Source: Nemertoderma westbladi
Lineage: Eukaryota; Xenacoelomorpha; Nemertodermatida; Nemertodermatidae
NCBI GenBank assembly: GCA_032718475.1
Contig: JAUCBJ010005790.1
Coordinates: 1-60,328 of the forward strand
DNA length: 60,328 nucleotides
Reading direction: 5' to 3'
Shown here: piece by piece, positions 45,743 to 57,405 of the stretch
Position numbering within the stretch: the first letter of the stretch is position 1
Layout: each line of letters starts with the position of its first letter
Notes under the pieces: generated by a model
Database searches by the model: none
Told to the model about the DNA's origin: nothing
What the model saw: the letters and a program-made list of their open reading frames with translations, nothing else
Program-made: the position numbers and the translations under genes

Positions 45743-47486
45743 GACACTATTCTAGAAGATGGAAAGATGGTGTTATATGGATTAATGATTCTACCGCCAG
45801 ACTGTCCCTATGCAGCTATGCCGGCAATACGAATTTTATGGGACACTTTAATCGTCCAAAGAAATAATTAAGAATTCTTCCCTACAGCATTACAATTATA
45901 TACCTGTCTGTCTGTGTGTGTAGCATTGCTGGACTCAGGTTTTTTTTCTCAGAATGTTCACTGTGAAAAGTTTCTAACTGCTGTATTGCTTGTTTTCTAC
46001 TTTATTTTTACATACAGTACGAGTACATCCTGTAATCTTAAATACCATCGAAATATTAAACTAATTAGGCGGGCCTACTACCGTATTTGATACAACTTTG
46101 GTCAACTTACGCCATTTATTGCGATGGGAAGGAATAATTGGTGATGGTCACAGTAGAAAGAGCCAACGAAAAAAAGTAGTGTTTTGAGATAAATTGCGTT
46201 TAAAGTTTTTGTTGTTGAAATTCAATTAAACGCTTATATATATTTTACTTGTTACATAAAGAACTATAGGGAAATTTGTTCAAATTATGATCAAAACACT
46301 CAATTATCTTCTCTACTTCAGTATCATATATTCTGTAGGTAGATTATTGGTAATATTATTTTATCATAATCGTTACCGTAGCCAATAACAGACTCTTCGA
46401 AAGGCATAGTGGTAATTAATATAGAACTTAAACGGGTTTCTAAAAAAAACACCTTTTCATTATTTACGCGCATGCAAATGCACTTTTATTTACTTCTATG
46501 CTAGCTGTTTTCATTCACCCAGGTCCCGTTAAATGCATAAGTTCCCGGTAGGATTACCACCCGGTCGCACTTGGTACCTTTCTACTATGACCAATCGATC
46601 ACCTAATCAACCCCAGCCATTACTTTTTCATAAGTTTCCTTTAAAAGGGCTATGAAAGAATATAAATTACGGGAATGACAGTGAAACACTCTTAGACTGT
46701 GATGGTTGTATGCAGTCCATGTCAATCTACAGATCTAAGTAGTAACAATACCACAAATGAGTTTATTTGATATTATAAGTTGGTCTTGGTACAACTGCAA
46801 CTGATGGTGATGAATCAAATTTAGAGTTTCAAGGTCGATTTTGGTGAATGGACAAACAAAAATTAAATATGGCTAAAGTATGAATGTTAAATTCTAGTGC
46901 TAGGCCTATAATTATCCTTATACTGTTATAGGCCTAGGAGTTTCTATTTCAAACTCTGTAAAGTAAAATTTATAATTTTAAATTTGTTACTTTCAATTTT
47001 TAGTTTTAGAAATATAGGCTAACAAGTTAAAAAATTTAGAAATCGCTATTTTCATTTATAAATTTCACTAACATATTTAGAAAAAAAAACACTGCTGGAG
47101 CTACTTTCGTAGAAAATATATTTATTATATTAAATTATATTATAAAATTATAATTAAATTAAATATAAATTAAAATTATATTATATACAATATTAATTTC
47201 CTTAAATTCATTAATAGCCTTAAGCGTCCAATGAAAATGTAGGCCTACATGGCTATGCAGGATTTAGTCCGCTACTTGTTTTATTACCCTTAGTTAATCA
47301 AACTACGACCTGCGATTTCAAATACGTGTGCCTGTCATTCGCCAATTGCCAATTGCCCTGTCCGTCCCCGCTCCGACGTCCTAGACTGCTAGCAGGCTAG
47401 AGACTAGAACCTGCAAAATGAAATAGGCCTATTAATAAGTTCAGTAGCTAATGATCAACAATAATTACATCAATCTTATTACTCAC
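45743..47486. other. Intron 1 sequence of BK, nothing recognised
   Basis: AT-rich, no open frame of interest, no repeat identified. Confidence 0.4.
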
Positions 47487-47846
47487 CAAAATCCGCCCCA
47501 TTGCAGTTTGGGCGGAAATTAAAACTCCTGCCCAATCCTTCAAAGTAATAAGCCATCCATATTCAGGCCCACCTCCAACTCCTGGATGCTTCGCATCTGA
47601 ATCCGGTTTTGAACTCAGGGCTGAGCCACTTGTAGACTTTTTCCGTTGCCCAACAAGGTAAATAATGATGCGAAATAGTAGAATAGAAAATAGTCCAGCA
47701 AATAACGTGATAAATGTTGATGCAATAAACGCATACCACAGTGATTCGCTTTCATCACGACTCCCACTTGGCAACATTAAACATGATCTCTCAATATAGT
47801 AATGGAGAGTATCAATCTGGTTAATTCCACAACAACACGACGACAT
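47487..47846 (-). CDS. KCNMA1: BK channel exon 1: N-terminus, S0 and start of S1
   Basis: Encodes residues 1-120. The first in-frame ATG is at 47846, with G at -3 and an in-frame TAA 15 nt upstream, which fixes the start. Residues 4-6 are three cysteines, a possible acylation site (inference). The S0 helix covers roughly residues 36-66 (LWYAFIAS followed by a long hydrophobic run). A Ser/Lys-rich intracellular S0-S1 loop follows. Residues 97-120 (GWLITLKDWAGVLISAQT, then GRIL) match the highly conserved KDWAGVMISAQT entry into S1 of Slo1. The extra S0 helix is diagnostic for Slo1 against other K+ channels. The exon ends after a complete TTG codon at a perfect GTGAGT donor (phase 0), so the next exon must start on a codon boundary. 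Both S1 exons do. Confidence 0.95.
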
Positions 47847-48229
47847 CACGCTGGTTTCTGGTTATGATTTACCGGCGTGCCGTTTGCAGTTTCGCTGGCT
47901 GTTGGCTTGTTCCATAGGCAAATAGTAAACAATCCGACAACAAGACAATACTTCAGGTCACGGTCACGTCAATACATCGTTCTTTGTTTGTAGGTTATTA
48001 TTTTCATTATGCAAAAATCATCTGCCCAGGCAGCCAGGCCAGGCCTACTGATCTACCTGATTGACCTGTCTATGGTCTAGTCTAGGATTACGTTATCTAT
48101 CAGAGTAGGCCAGCTCCATCCTGCTCTCACTATCAATCAAATTAGACTGTTAAGAGTCCAAGTGAAGCATTGGTAGCCAACATTTTAGGGATACCGTAAA
48201 ATAAACCGGGGTGACTTGATATAATATTG
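47847..48229 (-). promoter_or_regulatory. Probable 5' UTR/upstream region of the BK gene
   Basis: Directly upstream of the ATG at 47846. The first 100 bases are moderately GC-rich and carry an in-frame stop 15 nt before the ATG. No TATA box or other core element could be assigned. The region ends where a repetitive element starts at about 48230, so a long upstream control region would have to reach through transposons. A separate 5' non-coding exon is possible. Confidence 0.3.
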
Positions 48230-50009
48230 AGGGTAAACTGGGGTAAGTGAGCTAGGGGTAAAGTGAGCTATTTTTTAATTTATTTTTTTAAATATAGAAA
48301 TTTTTATTATTTCCATTCTCTAAAATCATCATAATGTCTACAAATATCCTAGCTTTGCTCTAATGTACAAAATATCTTACGACAGCTTGAAATTTCGAAG
48401 CAATTAAATTTTTTACAAAATATGAAAAAAAAGTTGAAAATTCTAATTCATGCATACAAACTTTTTGGTTATTGATTTTAAAATACAAAATAATAAACAA
48501 CGAATTAAGGTAGAGAGTTGTCATTACCGCAAATAATGGTAAATACGTGATACTTGAGATATCCCGTGCAATTTTTGTCATTCGACAACTACCGTAATTA
48601 TTTACTTAATTAATTAATTAATTTGGTTCACTTTAGACTTTACCCCTTAAATATATTGGCAATGGGGTAAAGTGAGCTATCGAAATTTTGGTGCTGTTTA
48701 TGTTTTAGAAAATTTTATATTTCATTATTATCTCTTAATTTGTAACAGAATGTTGTTTGGATGTCGGGTAGGCCCTAACTCTAGGTTTTAGCTGTCAGGT
48801 CAGGCCCGAGGTCGGTGTAATAAATAAACGTCTTAGGCCTGCAGATTAGTACCAGTAGTGCTACAATTTCCACTACTAGGCCTACTGTATTCAGGTTTAT
48901 TGTTTGTTTGTTGGTTATTTAGATTTATAATAGGGCCTAATAATTTTGTAATGTTCTATAATTCATAATTCGTTGGCCTATAGCTGTATAGCCTACTGTA
49001 TGTTTATCTATTTTTTAAAAACATAGAAAATGGTTCACTTTACCCCCAGAAAATTACTAATTACTAAATGGGGTAAAATGGTTTTAGACCTCATTTTCGA
49101 GGGAAGCTCACTTTGCCTCATGAGTGGGGTAAAGTGAGCTATTCGAAATGTCAAAAAAAATAAATAATCTGCCTATTTAATAGGCAAATTATCTCTTGAT
49201 TTTTTCATAAGGCAATCCTGAATGGGGTTAAATGCCATTCTGCTAAGTAGGGCATGTACGCCGAACGCGTTCGGCGCACAATTTTTTCCAGAATTTGGAG
49301 CAGGCGCAGCAAATTGAGAGAGCGGCGCCGCGCAGGCGCTGAAAATTAAGAGCGCGGCACCGCATAGGCGCAGAAAATTGATAGCGCGGCTCAGACGTGC
49401 ACTACACGACTACAGCACAAGTCAGTAAGTAGGCCTACCCCTGCCTGGCAGTCTGCCGACTACCGGTAACAGGGTAGGCCTAACACCTAATGACAGAATG
49501 ACAATACACAGATACAGACTGACAGATAAGAGATAATGCAGCTTGGTGTGCTTCGACCAGTAGGCAGGCAGGTAGGTGGTAGGAGATTTCGCTTAGTATT
49601 TCTGCTGTCTGGCTGTGCGCGCCAATCTCGCGCAGTTTTTCTGCCGCGCACGCGGATTTTGCACTGTTTTCGACTGCGCAGGCGCACATTTTTTTTCTGC
49701 GCCGCGTCGCGTTCGGCGCACAAAAAAATCACTTAGCAGAAGGGGTTAAATGGTTTTGCAAATGATTTTAGAGATAGCTCACTTTGCCCAGTTTGCCCCA
49801 TGAGTGGGGTAAATTGAGCTACTTGTGTGCTCTAAACAAAAGGTATAATTTTACTATTTAATAGGCAAATTATGTTATAATTTTTGTGAGATTGTTTAGA
49901 GCAATAATGTAGTGCACAAAGGAATACATTGGTATTTCCTCAATGAGAAAATAACTATTTTTAAAACACGAAAAACTACAAAAGTAGCTCACTTCACCCC
50001 AGTTTACCC
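48230..50009. mobile_element. Inverted-repeat element with GGGGTAAAGTGAGCTA motifs
   Basis: Left end GGGTAAACTGGGGTAAGTGA, right end the complement of GGGTAAACTGGGGTGAAGTG. Further copies of GGGGTAAAGTGAGCTA lie at about 48255, 48664, 49130 and 49805, and the complement of the related GGCAAAGTGAGCT occurs twice. The blocks 49071-49200 and 49745-49870 are similar to each other. This suggests several nested copies of one family. No transposase seen. Confidence 0.6.
49238..49741. mobile_element. Nested element with TTCTGCTAAGT ends and GCGC-rich arms
   Basis: TTCTGCTAAGT at the left and its complement at the right; both arms carry CGTTCGGCGCACAA, and the interior is rich in GCGCAGGCGCAG. The direct repeat GGGGTTAAATG flanks it on both sides (49224-49234 and 49742-49752), either a target duplication or part of the host repeat. 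Confidence 0.6.
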
Positions 50010-50520
50010 GATATATTCTGTTCTGACATTGACAGATTAGGGCGACTTCTTGACTTGTCACAGCAAGTTATACCGTACTTTAGGCTATTTCTTTAACGGA
50101 CACGAATTGCAGGATTGTCAGATTGTGGGTGATTGCGATTGCGTGATTTTATGACAAAAATCTAAATATGAGATGATGTCTGAATCTGAATAAATGGCCT
50201 GTCAATTAGCTTAGGCCTATTACTAAAATAAATTTTGTCATTGCTTCGCGTTCGCATTTGTGATCACCCACCAGCAGACCAGTGCCGAGACAGGGGAGGA
50301 ACTGGACTGCTGGAAGCAAAACCTGCCTTGGCAAATTAATATCCTGCCTCAAAGTTAAATTCTCAATTTAGGAAAAGGCAGAAAGGAGCAGGTTACGGTA
50401 CGTTACAGTGGCGTGGCACGTTATTTTAACCAAAACAATAAACTAAACACAATAGCCTACCGGTTTAACGAGGCCTACGCGGTAGAACATGTTACAGTTT
50501 CATTTTTGACAATAATCATA

Positions 50521-50969
50521 GGCGGACCTAGGAATTACCCCAAACAGCCAAAATACGGTCCTACGAATTACCGGTACCCCAAAACACCCCAAAAGACCCC
50601 AAAATAGTATAAAACTACCCCAAAATAGTTTAGAATTACCGTACCCCAAAATACTTTTTTTTGAGCCTTTGTTTTGGAAATTTAATTTACCCCAAAATCA
50701 GAAAATATGGTAAAATGACGAATTACCCCAAAATAATGACGAATTACCGGTACCGGTACCCCAAAATAATTAAAAATTTTTTCTTCACTCTCGTTTATTG
50801 TTTTGGTTAAAAAAAACTTGCCACTGTAACCTGCTCCGTTCCCTCGCTGTTAAAAAACATTTTTAGCTTATTTTGGGGTAATTTTTTAGCCTTTTTGCAG
50901 TTTTGGGGTATTTTGGGGTAATTTTTGACTATTTTGGGGTGTTTTGGGGTAATTCGTAGGACCCGCCAA
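50521..50969. mobile_element. Foldback element with ACCCCAAAATA arrays
   Basis: Left end GGCGGACCTAGGAATTACCC, right end the complement GGCGGGTCCTACGAATTACC. The left arm has repeats of TACCCCAAAA, the right arm TTTTGGGGTA. An inner pair of AGGTTACAGTT/GTAACCTGCTCC and AACAATAAAC/GTTTATTGTTTTGGTTA motifs is also inverted around it. Confidence 0.65.
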
Positions 50970-51287
50970 AATACGGTAGGCCTACCCCAAAGCCCAAAAG
51001 ACCCTAAAATAGTAGCCTACCGTACTGCAGTACAGTAGTAGGCCTATAAAACTAGCCTAGGCCCTACCCCAAAATGGTTTAAAATTACCTATATATACCT
51101 ACCCCAAAATAGTTTAGAATCACAAAACACAAAAATAGTAGGCCTAAAACACAAAAAAACACAATATTACCCAAAACAACTTAGGGCTACCACTCTGCCA
51201 GTACCGGTAGACCTACCCAAAAAGACAAAAAAAAATTTTTCATAAACAATCTGACAATGCATCTTCCAGTCTTCTATCAGTCTACAG

Positions 51288-53105
51288 TAGCGTTAGACCG
51301 GAGCCAGATTTTTGCCGGAGCCGGAACCGGACCGGGTAAATTCCAAAAGTACCGGAGCCGGAACCGGAGCCGGACCGGGTAGGTAAAATTAAAAAAAATA
51401 TATTGAAGCCTGGTATGACTGTATGACCTAAAGGTACCGGTACCACTGCTGCGCTGCACTGTCAGACTGTACTATAATACGACCTGGCATGTCAGCATGT
51501 TGCAGTTAGTCCACTACACAGCTAAATTTAGTGAGCCAACTTCTCCACTTTCTGACTTTGTTTATACTTTATACTCATAAACCAGTACATTACAGCATTA
51601 CGGTCTGACGGTAGTCGGGTAGTTTTATTACATATTAAATCTAACAAAACAACTCAGATCAACGATGCAATAGAAGAATGGTTGATAGCATTCGAACTCA
51701 GTCTGCCAGTAGATCTGTAGATGTAGACAGGCAACAGGTAGAGGTATAGGTACTAGTACCCCCCCCCCCCCCCCAACCGACATGCCACATTAAACTTAAA
51801 AGATCGAGGTTTTTTATCATGATTAATTGTAAATATTATATCTTAATAGATGTTTATGATCTATTTGTCTATTTTCTTTTTATTATTCATTTTTATTAAT
51901 TTCGGTTTTTATTTTAATTAATTGTCTACAGTAGTTTAGTAATAAGTTCAAAGATTTTCTTTATAATTTTCAATATTGTCAATTTTATTTATAGTTTTAA
52001 ATATTCTCTGTCTTAGTTATGATTTTAAATATTGACCATTTTAGTTACAATTTTAAATATTGTTTATTTCAGTTAAAATTTTAAACATTGTCTACTTTTG
52101 TATTATTCCTCGAGGACCCTCATGGAAACGAGGTTTTACCTCATGAGGCAATCCTCAAGCGCCACCTCACTCAAACTTACGTTGCAAACTGTATCAGACA
52201 AACTATATTTTCTATTTCTTTTTAATATATGTCCTGCTTCTCCGTTGTATATGTACAGTAATTTGTTCTTACTACACTTTTTAAAATAATAACAATTTTA
52301 TTTTAAAGCATGCGGGAGGCGAATTTTAATTTCAATTTTAGTTAATTATCATTATTATTAGTTGATCCAGCACTTAATGTAATCAACCACTGCCATGTTT
52401 TATTGAACATATCAAAGTTTTAATTAGAATGTAATCTTATACAGTATGTTTTACCTTTGCTTTTAATGCATTTGTGTTCGTATTGTACGTTGTGTTGTCT
52501 CGTATTAGTAAGCATCATATCCTCCCATTCATTATTCCATTATATTACTGTGAATTGTAATAATTGTATACTTAGTGAATATAATACAGTTGTGACATCC
52601 TACATAGTCGAGTCATGTCTGTTTAGTTTAAGAAGATATAATTTGTTTCCATTTGCGTCTCTATTATTGTTTCTATAGTGTTTTGGTGTAATAAAAAACT
52701 TCAAACTTCAAACTTCAAACTAATACTAATACTACTGTACTAGGCTAGTGACAGCGACAGGCTAGACAGAGTCAGAGAGTGAGTAGGTAGTACAGTACTG
52801 TAGGTACTAGTGTACTGACTGGCCTGTCTTTGTAGCCTCAGCCTGGCACCTGGTAGGCCAGTACAGCAGTAGGCAAAGCTATCTGGCTGTACTATGATGG
52901 ACTAGCTGACTAGACTAGATGACTGTGACTGTGGACAACTGATTGTGCATTGTACATCTGTACATTGTGTGTCTCTGTCTGTCTTTTACAGTTTTATACT
53001 GGAGCTCCGGTCCTCCGGTCATATTTTAGCCGGAGCCGGACCGGAACCGGAGCACCATTTTCCGGGCCGGATCCGGACCGGAGCCGGAGCTCCGGTCTAA
53101 CACTA
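51288..53105. mobile_element. hAT-type element E1 (1818 bp)
   Basis: Ends TAGCGTTAGACCGGAGC and its near-complement GCTCCGGTCTAACACTA. The 8-bp duplication GTCTACAG lies at 51280-51287 and 53106-53113. Subterminal arrays of GGAGCCGGAACC type at both ends. The middle (about 52110-52730) looks like the 3' end of a LINE: GACCCTCATGGAAACGAGG, and a terminal (ACTTCAA)n run. No transposase frame. Confidence 0.85.
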
Positions 53106-53113
53106 GTCTACAG

Positions 53114-53896
53114 TAGGGCTCGATCGGAGCTCCGGCCTCCGGCTCCGGCTCCGGCCATTTTGGCACCTCCGGCTCCTGCTCCGGCTCCGGTAAAAATATT
53201 GCCGGAGTTAATTTTTTAATAAAGTATTATATTTCGTGCATATTCTAATCTGAACAATTATTTACACTATAAGTACTGTAGTACAGCTTCATCAAGCATA
53301 ATACTGCCGTATTTACTTAAAGTCAATGACTGACTGACAGTTGACTGTACTGTAGTACTGGTACTGGCCAGCTGGCTGACTAGCAGACTGTTACAGTGTT
53401 ACAGATAGGCCCTACTGTAAAAAATTGTAAATGCTATGATATGATTGTACACTGTCTGACTGTACCACTGCCTGACTGCAGCTATTTACTAGGTACTGTC
53501 ATGCCAGCATACTGTACTGCAGTACTGGTACACGTACAGACGTACGGTAGGCTACCTACAGTAACAGTACACACCTCTACCACAATTAGACAGTTCAGCA
53601 GTTAGTGAGTTAGGTACTGTAGGTAATTTTTAGCCATCAGCGTCAGGCCGTCTGTCCGTGATAAATTAATTACTTAAATTTTAAATTGAAAATTCGTAAA
53701 TTATGAAATTAATTAGACCAACAGTATGATTGATTATGAGCGATTGGCGAACGATTACGATAACCATACTTTATTTATTTTTTAATAAATAATTAAATTT
53801 TTGAAAAACTCCGGCTCCTGCTCCGGCTCCGGCCAAATTGTCCAACTCCGGCTCCTGCTCCGGCTCCGGCCAAATCCCAACTCCGATCGAGCCCTA
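53114..53896. mobile_element. hAT-type element E2 (783 bp), sharing a target duplication with E1
   Basis: Ends TAGGGCTCGATCGGAG and its complement. GTCTACAG lies at 53106-53113 and 53897-53904; the left copy is at the same time the right duplication of E1. Both ends hold CTCCGGCTCCGG arrays. The middle is AT-rich with many short GTAC/CAGTACTG motifs. No coding capacity. Confidence 0.88.
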
Positions 53897-54063
53897 GTCT
53901 ACAGGTCTATAGCACTACAGCACTATACTGCTATAGGCCTAAGATTTAGGTTAACTGTAAGAAGTGTTTCACTTTTCAGTTTTAGATTTTCACTTTTTTC
54001 AAAATATTACATTTTGTTCATTTGAAGATTCATTTAATGACCTACTGCCACGGCCACCGCCAC

Positions 54064-55680
54064 CAGTCTGGTTCCTGGCTTAATTTGACATTATGTCATA
54101 TTTGACATTTTGCTTTTCAAATTTGACATTTCATGCTAAATTTGACATGGAAAAAGAGAAAAAGTGCTTTGGGAGTTCAATTATTTAATTGGGCATCTGA
54201 ATTTTTATATGTAGACATTAATTTGCCATTTGAACATTTTCACCAGGGGTAATTGAAATTCACCAAGAATTTTTTGAAATAATTACGTTTTAAATTCTGC
54301 AAGATTCAAATTTGACATGACATTCCAAATTTGACATTCAATATTATACCAGTAGTATAAATATATAAGACGATTTGATGTTGAAGGTTTATTATTAAAT
54401 CTGTTTAATTGATCCAACATCAATTTTAATTATTATAGCTTTATATTTTAAACTGGACAACTGATGAAATGAAAAATGGGATATTTAATTACGGATTCCT
54501 TCTGGAAAGGAGCAGGTTACAAAGGCACATTATTTTAACCAAAACAATATACTAAACAGCTAAACACAATAGAACAGGTTACAGTTTAATTTTTGAGAGT
54601 AATCCACTGTTATAATTGTGTCCAATGTCCCCTGGAGAGGGATGCAATTTTATTGCGTCCAGTCCCCCCCTCCCTTAAATAACAGTTTAATAACAGTAAC
54701 AATAACAAAATATAACAATATTAGTAACCTAATTTAACTTGATAAATAACAGTTCAGTTCACCATTCTTAGCTTACCGTAGTTTAATTATATCTGGCATT
54801 ATTATTTCGAATGGAAGGGGGGGGGGGGGGGGGGGGTGAGGGGTCACTTAATCAATTATATAAATTTTATATTGCGGCCAGACAGAGCCAAACATAGGTT
54901 AAGGTTGAAAGCTGGCTGCATAGAAATCATGGTAATGACATTTAACTGTTTAATATCTAACCCGCAATCTTTAATCTCAATCTTTAAAAATAAACAAGAA
55001 TCTGTAAATTATTTAAAGAACACAAATCATTGTTATATTATATCTACATGCAATTTCGGAACTCAATATCAATACAATTAGCCTATTCAGAACAGACTAT
55101 TCATCAGTTTCAGGCTCCTCTTCTATGGTACCTATTTAGCTATTGCTCATATCTTGTTGGATTTGGAAGTACAAATCTGCAAATCGACTAGTTCTTGTTT
55201 TTTCTTGGACAATTTAAGGAGTTCTGAGTATTCTACGAAATCAGACTGCCAATTAGACAAAACATCTATCAATTTTTCTCGCAGTTGCTCCGCAGTTAAT
55301 TTTGCAATTGCTTCTGTTTTTACCCGGTCGCTCTCGCTACACATGGGATAGGCAGCATACAGCATATGTAGCATTTCCATCGAACTCGACTTGCTCACAG
55401 CGTGATTGCTCGTACACGTACATTGCCTGATTATATTTTTACTGAATACAACTAAAGAAAGTATACTATTAACTATTTGTTTAACTATTAAGTCAGTAAG
55501 TACTATAAACTATCAACTACCCGTATTTGCCTTGACATCTGTCTTTTAACTATGCCTATAGCTGTATAGTTAGAATTTAAACAACGAAATGGCAATTTTG
55601 ACATTAGTGCAGTAGTGACAAATTTGACATGCCACATGTCAAATTTGACATAATGTCAAATTAAGCCGGGAACCAGACTG
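54064..55680. mobile_element. Long-terminal-inverted-repeat element, 5-bp target duplication
   Basis: Ends CAGTCTGGTTCCTGGCTTAA and the complement of CAGTCTGGTTCCCGGCTTAA, continuing as TTTGACATTATGTCA on both sides. Flanked by GCCAC at 54059-54063 and 55681-55685. A further repeat (GGAAAGGAGCAGGTTACA, ACCAAAACAATATAC) is nested at about 54495-54690, followed by a poly-G run at 54818-54836. A small minus-strand frame lies near the right end. Confidence 0.75.
55147..55398 (-). CDS. Small ORF inside an inverted-repeat element
   Basis: A frame of about 83 residues, open further upstream, with a Glu/Lys/Leu-rich helical character: LTAEQLREKLIDVLSNW, then DFVEYSELLKLSKKKQELVD. It contains GTG in place of ATG at 55398; the first true Met is six codons further in (MEMLHML). 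It lies near the right end of the 54064-55680 element with 5-bp target duplication, so it may be a remnant of an element protein. No domain recognised, and expression is unproven. Confidence 0.3.
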   Translation of the reverse strand: MSKSSSMEMLHMLYAAYPMCSESDRVKTEAIAKLTAEQLREKLIDVLSNWQSDFVEYSELLKLSKKKQELVDLQICTSKSNKI

Positions 55681-55754
55681 GCCACCGGTAGGCCTACCCA
55701 GACTGCCAGACAGCATACGAAACCAGATTTCTGAATTAACAGATTAATGGAAAG

Positions 55755-56362
55755 GAGCAGGCTGGCTGGCAGGTTACAGCGGTCCTACTAATTACCCCAA
55801 CCTACCACAATCTACCCCAACCTACCACAATCTACCGCAATCTACCCCAACAATTCGATAGAGGCATCTAATTACCACAATATTATTTTACAATGGCGTC
55901 TAATTACCACAATATACCAGTATACAGAACGCAAGTGTCTATTTACCACAAGACTACACTGCATCTAATTACCACAATATTATTTTACATTGGCTGATTG
56001 GTGTCTAATTACCACAATACTGCAATATACAGAACGCAAGTGTCTATTTACCACAAGACTACACTGCATCTAATTACCGCAAAAGACCGCAAAAGACCAA
56101 AAAAGACCGCAAAAGACCACAAAAGACCGCAAAATACCACAAAAGGCCGCAAAAGACCATAAAAGACCGCAAAAAACCACAAAAGACCGCAAAAAACCAC
56201 AAAAGACCACAAAAGACTGCAAAAGACCACAAAAGAACAGAGAAGGCATGGATATACTGCAAGACGAATTACCGCAAAAGACCGCAAAAGACCACAAAAG
56301 ACCGCAAAAGACAGCAAAAGACCGCAAAAGACTGCAAAAGACCACAAAAGAGCACCAAGAAG
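55755..56362. repeat. Short tandem repeats: CTAATTACCACAA and 10-bp GACCGCAAAA arrays
   Basis: 55790-56080 has repeats of TCTAATTACCACAATATTAT and CCCCAACCTACCACAATCTA. 56080-56360 consists of GACCGCAAAA and GACCACAAAA units in tandem. The Phe/Cys/Leu-rich minus-strand frames are translations of this array only. The start (GCGGTCCTACTAATTACCCC) resembles the end of the element at 50521. Confidence 0.9.
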
Positions 56363-56497
56363 TGAAAATTTAGTATTAGCGAGTGTCAGGCGCAGTCAGG
56401 CAGTCAGGTCAATGTATAGAAGTTTTGTAGACCTACATTACTGCATTATGAATCAGACTGTCTGATCTGAAATTATTATACAGTACATTGTCATAAT

Positions 56498-57405
56498 TAG
56501 GGTTCGATCGGTGCACCGGCACCGGCACCGGTATTGCCGGTGTTTGGCACCACCGGCACCGGCACCTGCACCGGCAAAAACATTGCCGGTGCCGGTGTTT
56601 TTTAAAATGATTGGCTGCTGTTAAAATTGAAGCCTACTGCCTGACTGCAGTACCGGTACTGCAGACAGCCTGGCTAAGCTATCAGTCAGCTACAAGGCTA
56701 TAGCTGTTTGACTGTCTGTCTACTCTGCTACTGGCTGACTGGTCTAGCAGTCTAGTTACTTGACTAGTCAGCTAGTGGTAGGGTAGCCCAGAATCATAAC
56801 ACCTTACTTAGTGTAAACAGTGTACTTGGCGCCTTACTTATTTCTGTATTTTATGTAATACCCGTATATAAATACTGTAGGCCTACTGTAACTGTACACA
56901 TATAATTTTAATGCAATCGTTTTATTTAAACTTTTATATTCATTTTATTGTAAAGCTAAACCATTTTATATAAATGCGTGACATCATAATTTTACAGTAT
57001 TGTACAGTTGTAGAATTGTACGTACTTGTTGCTCTGCTGCTGTACCCGTGTGCTGGGCAGCTGGGTTAAGCTATTACAATATTAATTCAGAAATTGCTCA
57101 GTACATAGTCGGCCAGCTACTGAGCTACTGTACCTTCTGTCAATCTGTGACTGTGGTACTTTACTGCATCACTGCCTCATTTCTGCATTTCATTAGGTGA
57201 CAGGGTTAGGCTGTTAGGTGTGCGTGTGGCCTAATGTAATAGACATAGATTACACAAAAATTTATATTATTTCGTTTTCAAATAGAATTACGCCAAATTT
57301 GCCCAACATTTAAAAACACCGGCACCGGCACCTGCACCGGCATTTACAATGTGACACCGGCACCGGCACCGGCACCGGCAAAATTTTGGCACCGATCGAA
57401 CCCTA
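56498..57405. mobile_element. hAT-type element E3 (908 bp)
   Basis: Ends TAGGGTTCGATCGGTGC and its complement, with GTCATAAT duplicated at 56490-56497 and 57406-57413. Subterminal arrays are CACCGG/GCCGGT hexamers. Termini are clearly related to those of E2 (TAGGGCTCGATCGGAGC), but the hexamer is different. No transposase. Confidence 0.88.

Larger units (their letters stand above)
3375..47846 (-). other. KCNMA1: BK channel (Slo1/KCNMA1) gene, coding span, 3' part outside the window
   Basis: This is the span of 14 coding exons of a large-conductance voltage- and Ca2+-activated K+ channel of the plasma membrane. It acts as a tetramer and repolarises excitable cells. The exons were found by recognising Slo1 motifs in the reverse strand and then fitting GT-AG sites and phases. 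With one of the two alternative S1 exons the joined coding length is 2385 nt, about 795 residues; mammalian Slo1 has roughly 1100-1240. Order: S0, S1, S2-S4, pore/S6, RCK1, linker, start of RCK2. The gene continues to the left of position 3375: I found no exon for the rest of RCK2 in 1-3374. The largest intron (15693-32742) contains a second gene. Family assignment is very secure; single splice boundaries could be off where the donor is weak. Confidence 0.95.

Noticed and set aside
47847-47849. GTG one codon before the ATG of BK exon 1 as an alternative start
   Set aside because: Nuclear genes of animals start at ATG; the ATG at 47846 has a suitable context and an in-frame stop lies just upstream.
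56048-56347. Phe/Leu/Cys-rich minus-strand frames resembling membrane segments
   Set aside because: They arise from the 10-bp GACCGCAAAA tandem array, and three overlapping frames are open at once.
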